A DNA stretch of 6,046 nucleotides from Chitinophagaceae bacterium. Lineage in GTDB: Bacteria; Bacteroidota; Bacteroidia; Chitinophagales; Chitinophagaceae. A model generated the notes under the pieces. That model was not told the DNA's origin, searched no databases, and saw only the letters and a list, made by a program, of their open reading frames with translations. The stretch is taken from NCBI GenBank assembly GCA_947463105.1, contig CANHSD010000168.1:1-6046 (forward strand), in the 5' to 3' direction. Of the stretch, positions 1 through 5,336 are shown piece by piece. How positions within the stretch are numbered: the stretch's first letter is position 1; the number at the start of each line of letters is the position of its first letter. A program made the translations under genes and the position numbers.

Positions 1-888
1 ACCGCCTTCATAATAACTACCTTTATTTCCACGCAATGGTTCCTGCGATGATTGTCGTGTGGCTCCGTTATCACTTGTAAAAATTACCAAGGTATTTTTA
101 TCAAGTCCTGATCTTTTTAAATACGCCATCAATAAACCTATGCTTTCATCCAAATCAAAAATACAGGCAGCATACAAAGCTTCTTTACTATCAAGACCTT
201 TCTTTTTAAATCGCTCAATGGTTTCAGGTTTTGCTTCTATGTTTGAATGAATAGCATGATGCGATAAAAAAGCAAAGAACGGTTTATGCTGATTACGTTG
301 CATAAATGCTATAGCTGAATCCGTTAATGAATAAATTCCCTTCGGGTCTTTGGGCTTATCTCTTTTTATATTGGGATTCTCTTTTCTGCTGTCAAAAAAA
401 ACATTAAAGCCCTGCTCTGTTGGTAACGTGCCTTTTACTTTATTGGATGAAAGATGCCATTTGCCAAACAACCCGGTTGCATAACCCTGTTGCTGTAATG
501 CTTCAGCAACTGTTACAAATGAAGAAGCCAGGTAATTGGTGTTGGGCACGGGCACTACTTTCATTTCTTTTTTTGGTCCACGGGTGCTGCTGCCCACTGC
601 ATACACACCATGACGTGGTGTATATCTTCCACTCAATAAACAAGCCCTTGATGGTGCACAGTTCCCTGCACCTGCATAGGCATTGTTAAATTTCATTCCC
701 TGTTTTGCCAGCGCATCTATATTGGGTGTTTCAAATACTTTGCTGCCTGTAAAGCCCACATCTTTATAACCCAAATCATCAGCAAAAATTAAAATGATGT
801 TGGCCTTGTTTGTTTGTTGCGCCAACAACTTTTGCCGGGCAGCTATTGCAAAACAAACAATACACAGATACCATATTTTACAGTTCAT
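1..888 (-). CDS. Sulfatase, S1 family (arylsulfatase-like), exported; C-terminus cut by window edge
   Basis: Hydrolyses sulfate esters, probably on a sulfated glycan or small molecule, in the periplasm or outside the cell. The 296 visible residues start at ATG 886-888 and lack a stop. Residues 5-23 form a hydrophobic signal peptide ending LLA-QQ, a plausible signal peptidase I site. D37-D38 (FADDLGY) are calcium ligands. C77 sits in C-A-P-S-R, the motif whose Cys is converted to formylglycine, so a maturase elsewhere in the genome is required. GKWH at 142-145 supplies conserved K and H, H210/H214 lie in LSHHAIH, D273-N274 (TSDNG) are metal ligands, and K289 lies in LRGNKG. All the usual N-terminal active-site elements are intact; only the C-terminal part is missing from view. 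S1 subfamily and substrate cannot be told from this fragment. It stands apart from the genes to the right, separated by an insertion sequence remnant. Confidence 0.95.
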   Translation of the reverse strand, partial: MNCKIWYLCIVCFAIAARQKLLAQQTNKANIILIFADDLGYKDVGFTGSKVFETPNIDALAKQGMKFNNAYAGAGNCAPSRACLLSGRYTPRHGVYAVGSSTRGPKKEMKVVPVPNTNYLASSFVTVAEALQQQGYATGLFGKWHLSSNKVKGTLPTEQGFNVFFDSRKENPNIKRDKPKDPKGIYSLTDSAIAFMQRNQHKPFFAFLSHHAIHSNIEAKPETIERFKKKGLDSKEALYAACIFDLDESIGLLMAYLKRSGLDKNTLVIFTSDNGATRQSSQEPLRGNKGSYYEGG

Positions 889-964
889 AGTTTCTTAGTA
901 TTGATATTGATAAAACCTTTTACCGTTTAGATTTTTTAATTTCTGTATTCACCCGTTCCAGAAA

Positions 965-972
965 CAAAGTTA
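965..972 (-). promoter_or_regulatory. Candidate Bacteroidota -7 promoter box for the sulfatase
   Basis: Read on the minus strand this is TAACTTTG, an exact match to the Bacteroidota -7 consensus TAnnTTTG. It would give a 5' leader of about 70 nt before the sulfatase ATG. No TTTG lies at the usual 19-bp distance upstream, so only half of the promoter signature is present. The box sits at one edge of an 18-bp palindrome. Confidence 0.35.
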
Positions 973-983
973 TATATAACTTT
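966..983. repeat. Perfect 18-bp palindrome upstream of the sulfatase
   Basis: AAAGTTATATATAACTTT is its own reverse complement. It overlaps the candidate -7 box of the sulfatase and could be an operator for a dimeric regulator. Because it is so AT-rich, it could also be a chance structure. Confidence 0.5.
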
Positions 984-1033
984 CTTTGTGCTGCGGATTA
1001 TGTGTGGAAAATCCACGCAAATTGACCCTCTAA

Positions 1034-1240
1034 AATAAATTTTCCCCTAAGCGGATTTATCAAAATCATGATGAGGCTAAAACCTTACCTGCATCGAATA
1101 TTGAAGTATATAACAATAGAAGGCCTCATGCAAGCTTAAATTATTTAACTCCTTCTGCTGCCCATGAAATGACTGGATATTTTATCAAACAGTGGAAACA
1201 TTATCCATATCTTGAACGGACTGAATCTGTAAATCAATAA
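1034..1240 (+). pseudogene. IS3-family orfB transposase, C-terminal remnant
   Basis: The frame is open from just after a stop at 1031-1033 to TAA at 1238-1240 and has no start codon. It encodes 68 residues including FSPKRIYQNHDEAK, then YNNRRPHASLNYLTP and SAAHEM. This is the characteristic end of the IS3-family rve integrase domain, the segment that follows the last catalytic Glu of the DDE triad. The catalytic Asp and Glu residues, the helix-turn-helix and all of orfA are absent, so it cannot be active. The stretch between DEAK and IEVYNN looks slightly eroded. The identification rests on remembered family motifs. Confidence 0.85.
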
Positions 1241-1271
1241 ATTAATATCCATTCATTTTATTTAATTAAAC

Positions 1272-1301
1272 AATACGATTTATGCTAGCATAAATCGTAT
1301 T
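1272..1301. repeat. Perfect 30-bp palindrome in the IS3 remnant tail
   Basis: Arms AATACGATTTATGCT and AGCATAAATCGTATT are exact reverse complements with no spacer. As RNA it could fold into a stem of about 13 bp with a 4-nt loop. Neither side carries a convincing U-tract, so it is a poor intrinsic terminator. It lies 31 bp after the transposase stop and about 110 bp inside the presumed IRR. Confidence 0.9.
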
Positions 1302-1386
1302 AATAATAGTAATACCTTCAAGCATTGACAGGATTTTGGGTTTATCTATACCACTGTAAAGTAAATCCAGGATTAATTTTTAACAG

Positions 1387-1411
1387 TGTAAGGTTTTTCT
1401 AGGACGAGACA
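1387..1411. repeat. Probable right terminal inverted repeat of the IS3-type remnant
   Basis: Read inward on the minus strand the segment begins TGTCTCGTCCTAGAAAAACC. It starts with the TG dinucleotide usual at IS3 ends and lies downstream of the orfB stop, where IRR is expected. The left partner is missing, so the repeat cannot be confirmed within the window. Confidence 0.45.
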
Positions 1412-1433
1412 CCTCCAGAAGAAACGCAGGGAT

Positions 1434-2297
1434 TTATTCAAATTCTTTAGCAAGCTTTTTCACCTCACTTACTGTGATGGAATATTTTAGTGCAATTTCT
1501 TCAACGGAAAGTATTCCGGAATGAAGTTCTTTGTAAATGGCAATAGACAATTGAAGGCCTTTTTCCAATCCTTCATCATAGCCCTGATCAAAGCTTTCCA
1601 TACGGGACTGGTTGATGTCAGCCACAGCAAAAAGGTGGTTGTCGTAGGCGATTTGTTGTGCCATGGTGAAGTTTGACCTGTCGAGTAAATCAACAGCCTT
1701 CATCAGATTGGGGTAAACGGAAATGTCGAACTTGGGCATGGTGATCAGTTTTTCAGGTTCTGCGAGAAAAGCCATCCACCGGTCAGAAGGATTTTCCATA
1801 TTGAAATTACCTAATTTTTTTCTCTTGCCCAATTCCAGCACTCGCATCTGCAATCCGGGAATAGAGATGTGATTTAACTCCTCATGTCTGACGGCAAAAG
1901 GATGCAGCCATAATGTTGTATCATGTATGATTTCCTTGTCGATAATTGTCAACAGATAGACAGTCTGCCGATCGCTGTATTTCACGCCAGACAAGAATTG
2001 CATGGCATAGGCCTTGCAGGCATAAAGCAATTGCCGATCCAGGAATCCTTCATGATGGACAACTTGCATCTCAAGGATGAAATGCTGGTTGTTGCTGTCT
2101 GTGCAGCGGATGTCCACAACAGACACTTTCCCGTCCCGCAGGTCAGCAGGCATTTCCTGCTCCAGAAATGTGATGTCCACAACAGGTTTTGGTGGATTGA
2201 TGAACAGGTTGATAAATTCAATTGCAATCTCCTTCTCTTTTCCGAATATCCGCTTGAACACCAGATCTGCAGTAGGCCTCAGTAACACTCTTTTCAT
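1434..2297 (-). CDS. Rpn-family PD-(D/E)XK nuclease / putative transposase (PDDEXK_2)
   Basis: Probable DNA endonuclease of the recombination-promoting nuclease family. E. coli Rpn proteins nick or cut DNA and raise RecA-independent recombination; such genes are usually accessory and multicopy. The 287-aa protein opens with RPTADLVFKRIFG (residues 7-19), the family's N-terminal hallmark. D62 (VVDIRC) and the E76-x-Q78 of ILEMQV fit the D...ExQ variant of the PD-(D/E)XK active site, and R88 with LLYACKAY (90-97) matches the conserved segment after it. The C-terminal 60 residues hold the repetitive QGYDEGLEKG stretch typical of the family, then a short helix-turn-helix-like tail (SVEEIALKYSITVSEVKKLAK). 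Length is normal and no frameshift is visible. ATG 2295-2297 was chosen because the family N-terminus begins there and a -7-like box ends 4 nt upstream. Nuclease activity is inferred from motifs. Confidence 0.92.
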   Translation of the reverse strand: MKRVLLRPTADLVFKRIFGKEKEIAIEFINLFINPPKPVVDITFLEQEMPADLRDGKVSVVDIRCTDSNNQHFILEMQVVHHEGFLDRQLLYACKAYAMQFLSGVKYSDRQTVYLLTIIDKEIIHDTTLWLHPFAVRHEELNHISIPGLQMRVLELGKRKKLGNFNMENPSDRWMAFLAEPEKLITMPKFDISVYPNLMKAVDLLDRSNFTMAQQIAYDNHLFAVADINQSRMESFDQGYDEGLEKGLQLSIAIYKELHSGILSVEEIALKYSITVSEVKKLAKEFE

Positions 2298-2301
2298 TGC
2301 C

Positions 2302-2309
2302 CAAAGATG
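2302..2309 (-). promoter_or_regulatory. Candidate -7 box immediately upstream of the Rpn-type gene
   Basis: The minus strand reads CATCTTTG, one base off TAnnTTTG, ending 4 nt before the ATG. The same GCATCTTTG at the same 4-nt distance precedes the GNAT gene. If it is a real -7 element the transcript would be leaderless or nearly so. No -33 TTTG is present at 19 bp. Confidence 0.35.
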
Positions 2310-2363
2310 CTACCAGTGAAATGCATAGCCTTGTGAAAAACACCGGTAATAGCAGAGATTTTT
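2302..2363 (-). repeat. Upstream module, copy A (shared with the GNAT gene)
   Basis: This segment aligns with 3509-3569 over its whole length. Shared blocks are the CATCTTTG box, a GTGAAAAACAC dyad followed by CACCGG (plus strand), and a GAGATTTT block further upstream, interrupted by diverged stretches and one or two single-base gaps. The coding sequences that follow the two copies are unrelated, so the similarity does not come from gene duplication. Confidence 0.6.
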
Positions 2364-2396
2364 CGCTTATTCAAACGCTATATCAAGCCATCCCTC

Positions 2397-2429
2397 AATA
2401 ACTCCCATACCTCACCTCCGCAATGCGCG
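2397..2429. repeat. Interspersed 33-bp motif, copy 1
   Basis: It matches 4700-4732 at 28 of 33 positions in the same orientation without gaps; the shared core is CCCATACCTC. It lies about 100 bp upstream of the Rpn-type start, as the other copy lies about 80 bp upstream of the DUF1016 start. It could be a longer regulatory element or the tail of a lost repeat unit. Confidence 0.65.
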
Positions 2430-2729
2430 AATTCCTATTGATTGTCAGGGAGAAGAAGGCTTCTTCGCTGTGTAGTTTTTTTCTGCTGTATTGCCATACA
2501 AAGAAAAATGATAGGCATCCTTTTCTTTCGACCAGAAAGTATTGACTGGTTCCGGTTGCGGGGAGCCGGCCTCGGTGCTGTCTATGGTTGGAGCTGTATA
2601 CAGTCCACAGAGACTGTCCAGGTAGAGGCATTGAGAGAAGTGATGTAGATTTTGTTTAGTGTTTAGGTTGGATGTAAAGCCGGAATGCAAGCTTGCAGTT
2701 TTAGTGATGATGCTAATGTCTGTTGTTTT

Positions 2730-2993
2730 TTACAAGCGCTTGTTTCTTGGCCGCCTTTTTTTCTCTGCTGCCGCCATTTTTTCCTTGTAAGCTTTGATGA
2801 ACTCCGAAACTTCCCTGTCGGATTCAGGCGTTAGCTTAACTTGTAATACATCACATTCAATATCATCAAAAACATTGTTTTCCTTGTACTCCTTAATGAA
2901 TGCAGAAACTCTGTCAAAATCCTTCTTTGTAAAAGGTTTTGACTTCATTCGATCAATATTCAGTAATTCCGGATGGATTTCATTTCTTTTCAT
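2730..2993 (-). CDS. Small charged protein (87 aa), co-transcribed with a GNAT-like gene
   Basis: I do not recognise a family. The protein is highly charged and probably mostly helical, with a very basic tail (EKKRRPRNKRL). It holds an internal duplication: VSAFIKEYKEN at residues 29-39 and VSEFIKAYKEK at 62-72, 8 of 11 identical, separated by an acidic linker (FDDIECD). ATG 2991-2993 is preferred over a TTG two codons upstream. Its first 14 bases overlap the end of the GNAT gene in another frame, which points to translational coupling and a shared function. The basic tail might bind nucleic acid, and the pairing resembles GNAT toxin-antitoxin modules in size, but gene order is reversed from most of those and there is no recognisable antitoxin fold. 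The overlap and duplication support a real gene; function is unknown. Confidence 0.7.
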   Translation of the reverse strand: MKRNEIHPELLNIDRMKSKPFTKKDFDRVSAFIKEYKENNVFDDIECDVLQVKLTPESDREVSEFIKAYKEKMAAAEKKRRPRNKRL

Positions 2994-3504
2994 GTGCAAA
3001 GTATTTGCAAACGAGTAAATAGGCGTTTTTTTCAGGGATCACCATTTTGTTATTGGAAAATAACAGTGCACCTAAAGTTACTGAATAATGCTCAATCAGC
3101 TGTGTTTTTGCATGAAAAGAAACAACTCCATCAAAGCCTTTTTCGTATGATTTTTTGCATGCAAAGGCAAAGAGGTTGCCTCCAATACCTTGATAGACTT
3201 TCGCTCTTCCAACATTCTCTGGGGAATTCTCTACCAGGTGGATATGAATGTGATCCTCTTTGGTTTCAATACAAATTAATCCTAACAATATAGATTTTTT
3301 TGAATGTAATGTTAGTTTGAAAATATTGCGATTATTAAGTCTTGCCTCTATCTTCCAATTGAATTTCCATCCATTTTTCTTGTGGAAGGAATTGAGAAAT
3401 TCTTTAGTAACCTCAGTTACTTCTGTCTTGAATGTTTTTCCTGTTGAAACCTCCACCACAGATTCCGTCAATGCATCAATTTCAATCTCCACCTCACGAT
3501 TCAT
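2980..3504 (-). CDS. GNAT-like N-acetyltransferase domain protein
   Basis: Probably transfers an acetyl group from acetyl-CoA to an unknown acceptor in the cytoplasm. The 174-aa protein has a variable N-terminal half (1-80) and a GNAT-like C-terminal half: strand HIHIHLVE (85-92), the loop-helix VYQGIGGNLFAFAC (103-116) in the place of the acetyl-CoA pyrophosphate loop, strand GVVSF (126-130), helix TQLIEHYSVTLGA (134-146) and a final strand and helix. The canonical R/Q-x-x-G-x-G/A is imperfect: Val103 sits where Arg or Gln is usual. ATG 3502-3504 is preferred to a GTG at 3526-3528 because a conserved CATCTTTG box lies between them, and a GTG start would place that box inside the gene. The downstream 87-aa gene overlaps by 14 bp. 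A GNAT-type toxin is possible, but no toxin signature is visible. Confidence 0.8.
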   Translation of the reverse strand: MNREVEIEIDALTESVVEVSTGKTFKTEVTEVTKEFLNSFHKKNGWKFNWKIEARLNNRNIFKLTLHSKKSILLGLICIETKEDHIHIHLVENSPENVGRAKVYQGIGGNLFAFACKKSYEKGFDGVVSFHAKTQLIEHYSVTLGALLFSNNKMVIPEKNAYLLVCKYFAHEKK

Positions 3505-3508
3505 GTTG

Positions 3509-3539
3509 CAAAGATGCCAGCAGGCCACAGCATCTCAAG
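3509..3539 (-). promoter_or_regulatory. Candidate promoter of the GNAT / 87-aa operon
   Basis: On the minus strand CTTG (3536-3539) and CATCTTTG (3509-3516) are separated by exactly 19 bp, close to the Bacteroidota pattern TTTG-N19-TAnnTTTG. The -7 box ends 4 nt before the ATG, implying a leaderless or very short leader. Confidence 0.45.
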
Positions 3540-3569
3540 TGTGAAAACACCGGAGTAAAACGAGATTTT
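3509..3569 (-). repeat. Upstream module, copy B (shared with the Rpn-type gene)
   Basis: Counterpart of 2302-2363. It carries the CATCTTTG box, the GTGAAAACAC dyad (3541-3550) followed by CCGG, and the GAGATTTT block, at nearly the same spacings as copy A. It lies in the 131-bp gap between the DUF1016 stop and the GNAT start. Confidence 0.6.
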
Positions 3570-3635
3570 CAACTCCTTGCGTGTTGAAGATCCGACGCTT
3601 TGGAATTTCAAACCGATAAACATCCAAATTCAACC

Positions 3636-4619
3636 TTACTCAATCCCCCGCACCACTTCCAGCAACTGTTGCTCAGTAGGCAAGTAAAGCTGATACTTAC
3701 AGGCGACAATTGTTTGGTTGTTTTCCGGTAAAGAAATTTTGACTACTGTATCGTTTTTGTCAGCGCAAAGGAGTATGCCGATGGTTGGGTTCTCGTGATC
3801 TTTCTTTTCATATCGGTCGTGATAATTGACGTACATCTGAAGCTGTCCGATATCCTGATGGGTGATCTTGCTGGTTTTGATCTCTATGATGACAAAGCAC
3901 TGCAGTAATCTGTTATAAAGAACAAGATCAATAAAGAAATCATCTCCATCCAGGTGAATCCTTTTTTGTCGTGACATAAATGCAAACCCATTTCCCAGTT
4001 CCAGCAGGAATTCCTGCAAGTGAGAGATGATCCTAGATTCAAGGTCCTTTTCATAATATGAGGAATCCGGTTTGAGACCCAGAAATTCCAGCACCATGGG
4101 GTCTTTGATGATCTCTTTTGCGTCGACGGCTTTCTTTTCGGAGCGGGCAACAGAGAGAACTGATTCAGGTTCATTACTCAGTAATAATCTTTCGTAAAAC
4201 TGACTGTTAACCTGTCTTTCAAGCTGTCTTACACTCCATGAATTTTTAATGGTTTCTGTTTCATAAAACTGCCTTTTTGCTTGATTTTCAATACTCAAAC
4301 ATATTAAGTAATGACTCCATGTCAATTGCGCAGACACTGTCTGCGCAATTGGATATTCTGTATAAAACTTTCTTGAATTCTCTAATTGTCGCTTAGAAAA
4401 TCCGGCACCATATTCTATTTTTAATTGTTCTGAGAGTTTTTTGATCAAGTATGCACCATACTCAGCCCTCCCCATACCATGCTGTTCCTCCTCAACAATC
4501 TTTCTTCCCAGTTCCCAGTACATTTTGACGCGAACGTGATCAACAGCTCTTATCGCTTTTACCCTGGAATCTTCAATGATGTCTTTGACTTCTTCCACAA
4601 ACCCTTTCCGCAGATCCAT
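3636..4619 (-). CDS. DUF1016 / YhcG-type PD-(D/E)XK nuclease
   Basis: Putative DNA nuclease of the YhcG family, found widely on accessory islands and often near restriction loci; its biological role is not settled. The 327-aa protein is full length. The N-terminal DUF1016 domain (about 12-145) shows YWELGRKI, RAEYGAYLIKKLS, GAGFSKRQL, LTWSHY and WSVRQLERQ. The C-terminal nuclease domain (about 165-327) shows LEFLGL, DLESRIISHLQEFLLELG, then D231 in FFIDLVLYNR and E246-x-K248 in VIIEIKT, fitting a PD-(D/E)XK active site, followed by GQLQMYVNY and PTIGILLC. ATG 4617-4619 is chosen over a GTG at 4629-4631, because that GTG abuts the candidate -7 box. The coding sequence contains a striking 29-bp inverted repeat. 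The upstream gene is divergent and the GNAT operon follows after 131 bp. Confidence 0.95.
   Translation of the reverse strand: MDLRKGFVEEVKDIIEDSRVKAIRAVDHVRVKMYWELGRKIVEEEQHGMGRAEYGAYLIKKLSEQLKIEYGAGFSKRQLENSRKFYTEYPIAQTVSAQLTWSHYLICLSIENQAKRQFYETETIKNSWSVRQLERQVNSQFYERLLLSNEPESVLSVARSEKKAVDAKEIIKDPMVLEFLGLKPDSSYYEKDLESRIISHLQEFLLELGNGFAFMSRQKRIHLDGDDFFIDLVLYNRLLQCFVIIEIKTSKITHQDIGQLQMYVNYHDRYEKKDHENPTIGILLCADKNDTVVKISLPENNQTIVACKYQLYLPTEQQLLEVVRGIE
4323..4351. repeat. Perfect 14-bp-arm inverted repeat inside the DUF1016 coding sequence
   Basis: Arms CAATTGCGCAGACA (4323-4336) and TGTCTGCGCAATTG (4338-4351) are exact reverse complements around one central C. The repeat encodes IAQTVSAQL, just before the conserved LTWSHY of the N-terminal domain. 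A perfect dyad this long inside a coding region is very unlikely by chance. The protein segment keeps the length I recall for homologues, so this does not look like an inserted element. Confidence 0.95.
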
Positions 4620-4630
4620 AAGTTTTAGCA

Positions 4631-4661
4631 CAAATCTGCATCAGTTTTCAAATGGTATAAA
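4631..4661 (-). promoter_or_regulatory. Candidate promoter of the DUF1016 gene
   Basis: On the minus strand TTTA (4658-4661) and CAGATTTG (4631-4638) are 19 bp apart, each one base from the TTTG and TAnnTTTG consensus. The leader would be only a few nucleotides, with ATG 11 nt beyond the box. Confidence 0.4.
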
Positions 4662-4673
4662 GGTGTTTTCACC
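4662..4673. repeat. Short dyad GGTG-TTTT-CACC upstream of the DUF1016 promoter
   Basis: A 4-bp-arm inverted repeat that abuts the -33-like box. The related dyads GTG-AAAAA-CAC (2333-2343) and GTG-AAAA-CAC (3541-3550) lie at matching distances upstream of the Rpn and GNAT starts. A shared operator is a plausible reading; the arms are too short for a stable terminator. Confidence 0.5.
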
Positions 4674-4699
4674 AGATGATGAAGGTATTTTTCTCTACT

Positions 4700-4732
4700 A
4701 ATAACCCCCATACCTCCCGTCCCCAATGCCCG
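4700..4732. repeat. Interspersed 33-bp motif, copy 2
   Basis: Gapless counterpart of 2397-2429, with five mismatches. It lies in the divergent intergenic region, 80 bp upstream of the DUF1016 start and about 140 bp upstream of the 133-aa gene. Confidence 0.65.
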
Positions 4733-4764
4733 CCCAGCCATTTTCCCGGGGTCATGAATCTGCG

Positions 4765-4851
4765 AACGGCCAGTCCGTTACGTATTGGAGTAAGAATTGT
4801 AATTCATTTTTTAAACTCTTTGGTGACCTCCAATAGGGTAAGGCCTTGCCC
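4765..4851. promoter_or_regulatory. Dyad-rich leader before the 133-aa gene
   Basis: Three inverted repeats are packed here: AACGG/CCGTT with a 5-nt spacer (4765-4779), TATTGGAG/CTCCAATA with a 37-nt spacer (4783-4790 and 4828-4835), and GGGTAAGGCCTTGCCC (4836-4851), palindromic except for one G-T type pair. The last ends 24 nt before the ATG. They may form a structured leader or operator sites. No clear TAnnTTTG box is visible on the plus strand. I cannot match this to any known riboswitch. Confidence 0.35.
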
Positions 4852-4875
4852 TTTACTTTTAAAAAAATTACAACC

Positions 4876-5277
4876 ATGGATATCAGAGAATTGCTCATGA
4901 AGGCATTTAACAAAGACCTGCCCATCAGCGGCGGCATGGGAAACAGCATTGAGGAAGCCGTCATACTGGAGTCTGCCGGGCCGATGAATGATTATTTGTC
5001 ACTGGAGTATCAGGTCATGGACCTGATTTCTAAGGGCCGGGATGTAAGCTGGGAATTAAAAAGACAGTTGCTGGTTGTAAAGGATGATAGGAAATACGAT
5101 AAGCTGGAGGTAGCCGTCAAGGGCATCAATGGAAACCCCATGCCATTGCGGCTGGAGTATCATTATTATGATATTACACAATGCTTGAATGTGTTACGAG
5201 ATGATAATCAGCAAAATGATGAGGAGATGATTAAAATGAAGTTGTTTTTGGATGAAATGCTCAGGCAAACGGAGTAG
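4876..5277 (+). CDS. Conserved-looking hypothetical protein, 133 aa
   Basis: I do not recognise a family. The protein is soluble and acidic, with no signal peptide or membrane segment. It has a helical-looking N-terminus (MDIRELLMKAF), a Gly-rich turn (ISGGMGN, 17-23), an amphipathic middle (LKRQLLVVKDD) and a charged C-terminal helix (NDEEMIKMKLFLDEML, 114-129). Its reality is supported by a diverged copy of residues 99-126 at 5961-6044. ATG 4876-4878 is preferred to a TTG ten codons upstream, because that TTG lies within a near-palindrome and ATG follows an A-rich stretch typical of Bacteroidota starts. GC content is roughly 45% over much of the gene, well above the next gene. It is divergent from the DUF1016 gene across a 256-bp dyad-rich gap. 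Confidence 0.75.
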   Translation: MDIRELLMKAFNKDLPISGGMGNSIEEAVILESAGPMNDYLSLEYQVMDLISKGRDVSWELKRQLLVVKDDRKYDKLEVAVKGINGNPMPLRLEYHYYDITQCLNVLRDDNQQNDEEMIKMKLFLDEMLRQTE

Positions 5278-5336
5278 GTATCTTTTAATCTGCATACTGT
5301 TGTATACAATCAACCATAACATAAAAAATAAGTAAC

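Larger units (their letters stand above)
1034..1411 (+). mobile_element. Truncated IS3-family insertion sequence, right end only
   Basis: The remnant consists of the transposase C-terminus, about 170 bp of non-coding tail with a large palindrome, and a likely right terminal repeat ending in CA at 1411. No matching left repeat or orfA is visible, so the left part was deleted or replaced. The left boundary given is only where transposase homology becomes visible. The Rpn nuclease gene ends 23 bp beyond the right end. Confidence 0.6.
2298..2729. other. 432-bp gap between the Rpn-type gene and the 87-aa gene
   Basis: The first 130 bp upstream of the Rpn-type gene hold its promoter-like box, the shared dyad module and the 33-bp interspersed motif at 2397-2429. 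The remainder has overlapping frames of 70-80 codons on both strands, but none shows a recognisable domain, a supporting promoter or believable composition. Two short dyads are visible: ACAGTC/GACTGT around 2600-2617 and the 12-bp palindrome TGCAAGCTTGCA at 2686-2697. I see no RNA gene. It may be decayed coding sequence. Confidence 0.5.

Noticed and set aside
1923..2285. Plus-strand frame of 120 codons opposite the Rpn-type gene
   Set aside because: It is entirely antisense to a clear PD-(D/E)XK family gene and has no independent support.
2395..2690. Overlapping minus-strand frames of 78 and 81 codons as genes
   Set aside because: No recognisable domain or promoter, and two frames overlap with equal claim. 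The end of one coincides with the interspersed 33-bp motif, so it is better read as non-coding or decayed sequence.
2732..2743. ACAAGCGCTTGT palindrome at the end of the 87-aa gene as terminator
   Set aside because: On the transcribed strand it is followed by A residues, not U; the T-run lies on the wrong side for the minus-strand transcript.
3568..3588. TTCAAC/GTTGAA hairpin as terminator of the DUF1016 transcript
   Set aside because: Only 6-bp arms with a 9-nt loop and no immediate U-tract on the minus strand.
4620..4631. GTG start for the DUF1016 gene at 4629-4631
   Set aside because: It touches the candidate -7 box, leaving no room for transcription initiation; the ATG at 4617-4619 fits both the promoter and the family N-terminus.
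4846..4875. Upstream TTG start for the 133-aa gene
   Set aside because: The TTG lies inside the near-palindrome 4836-4851; the ATG ten codons later follows a typical A-rich stretch.
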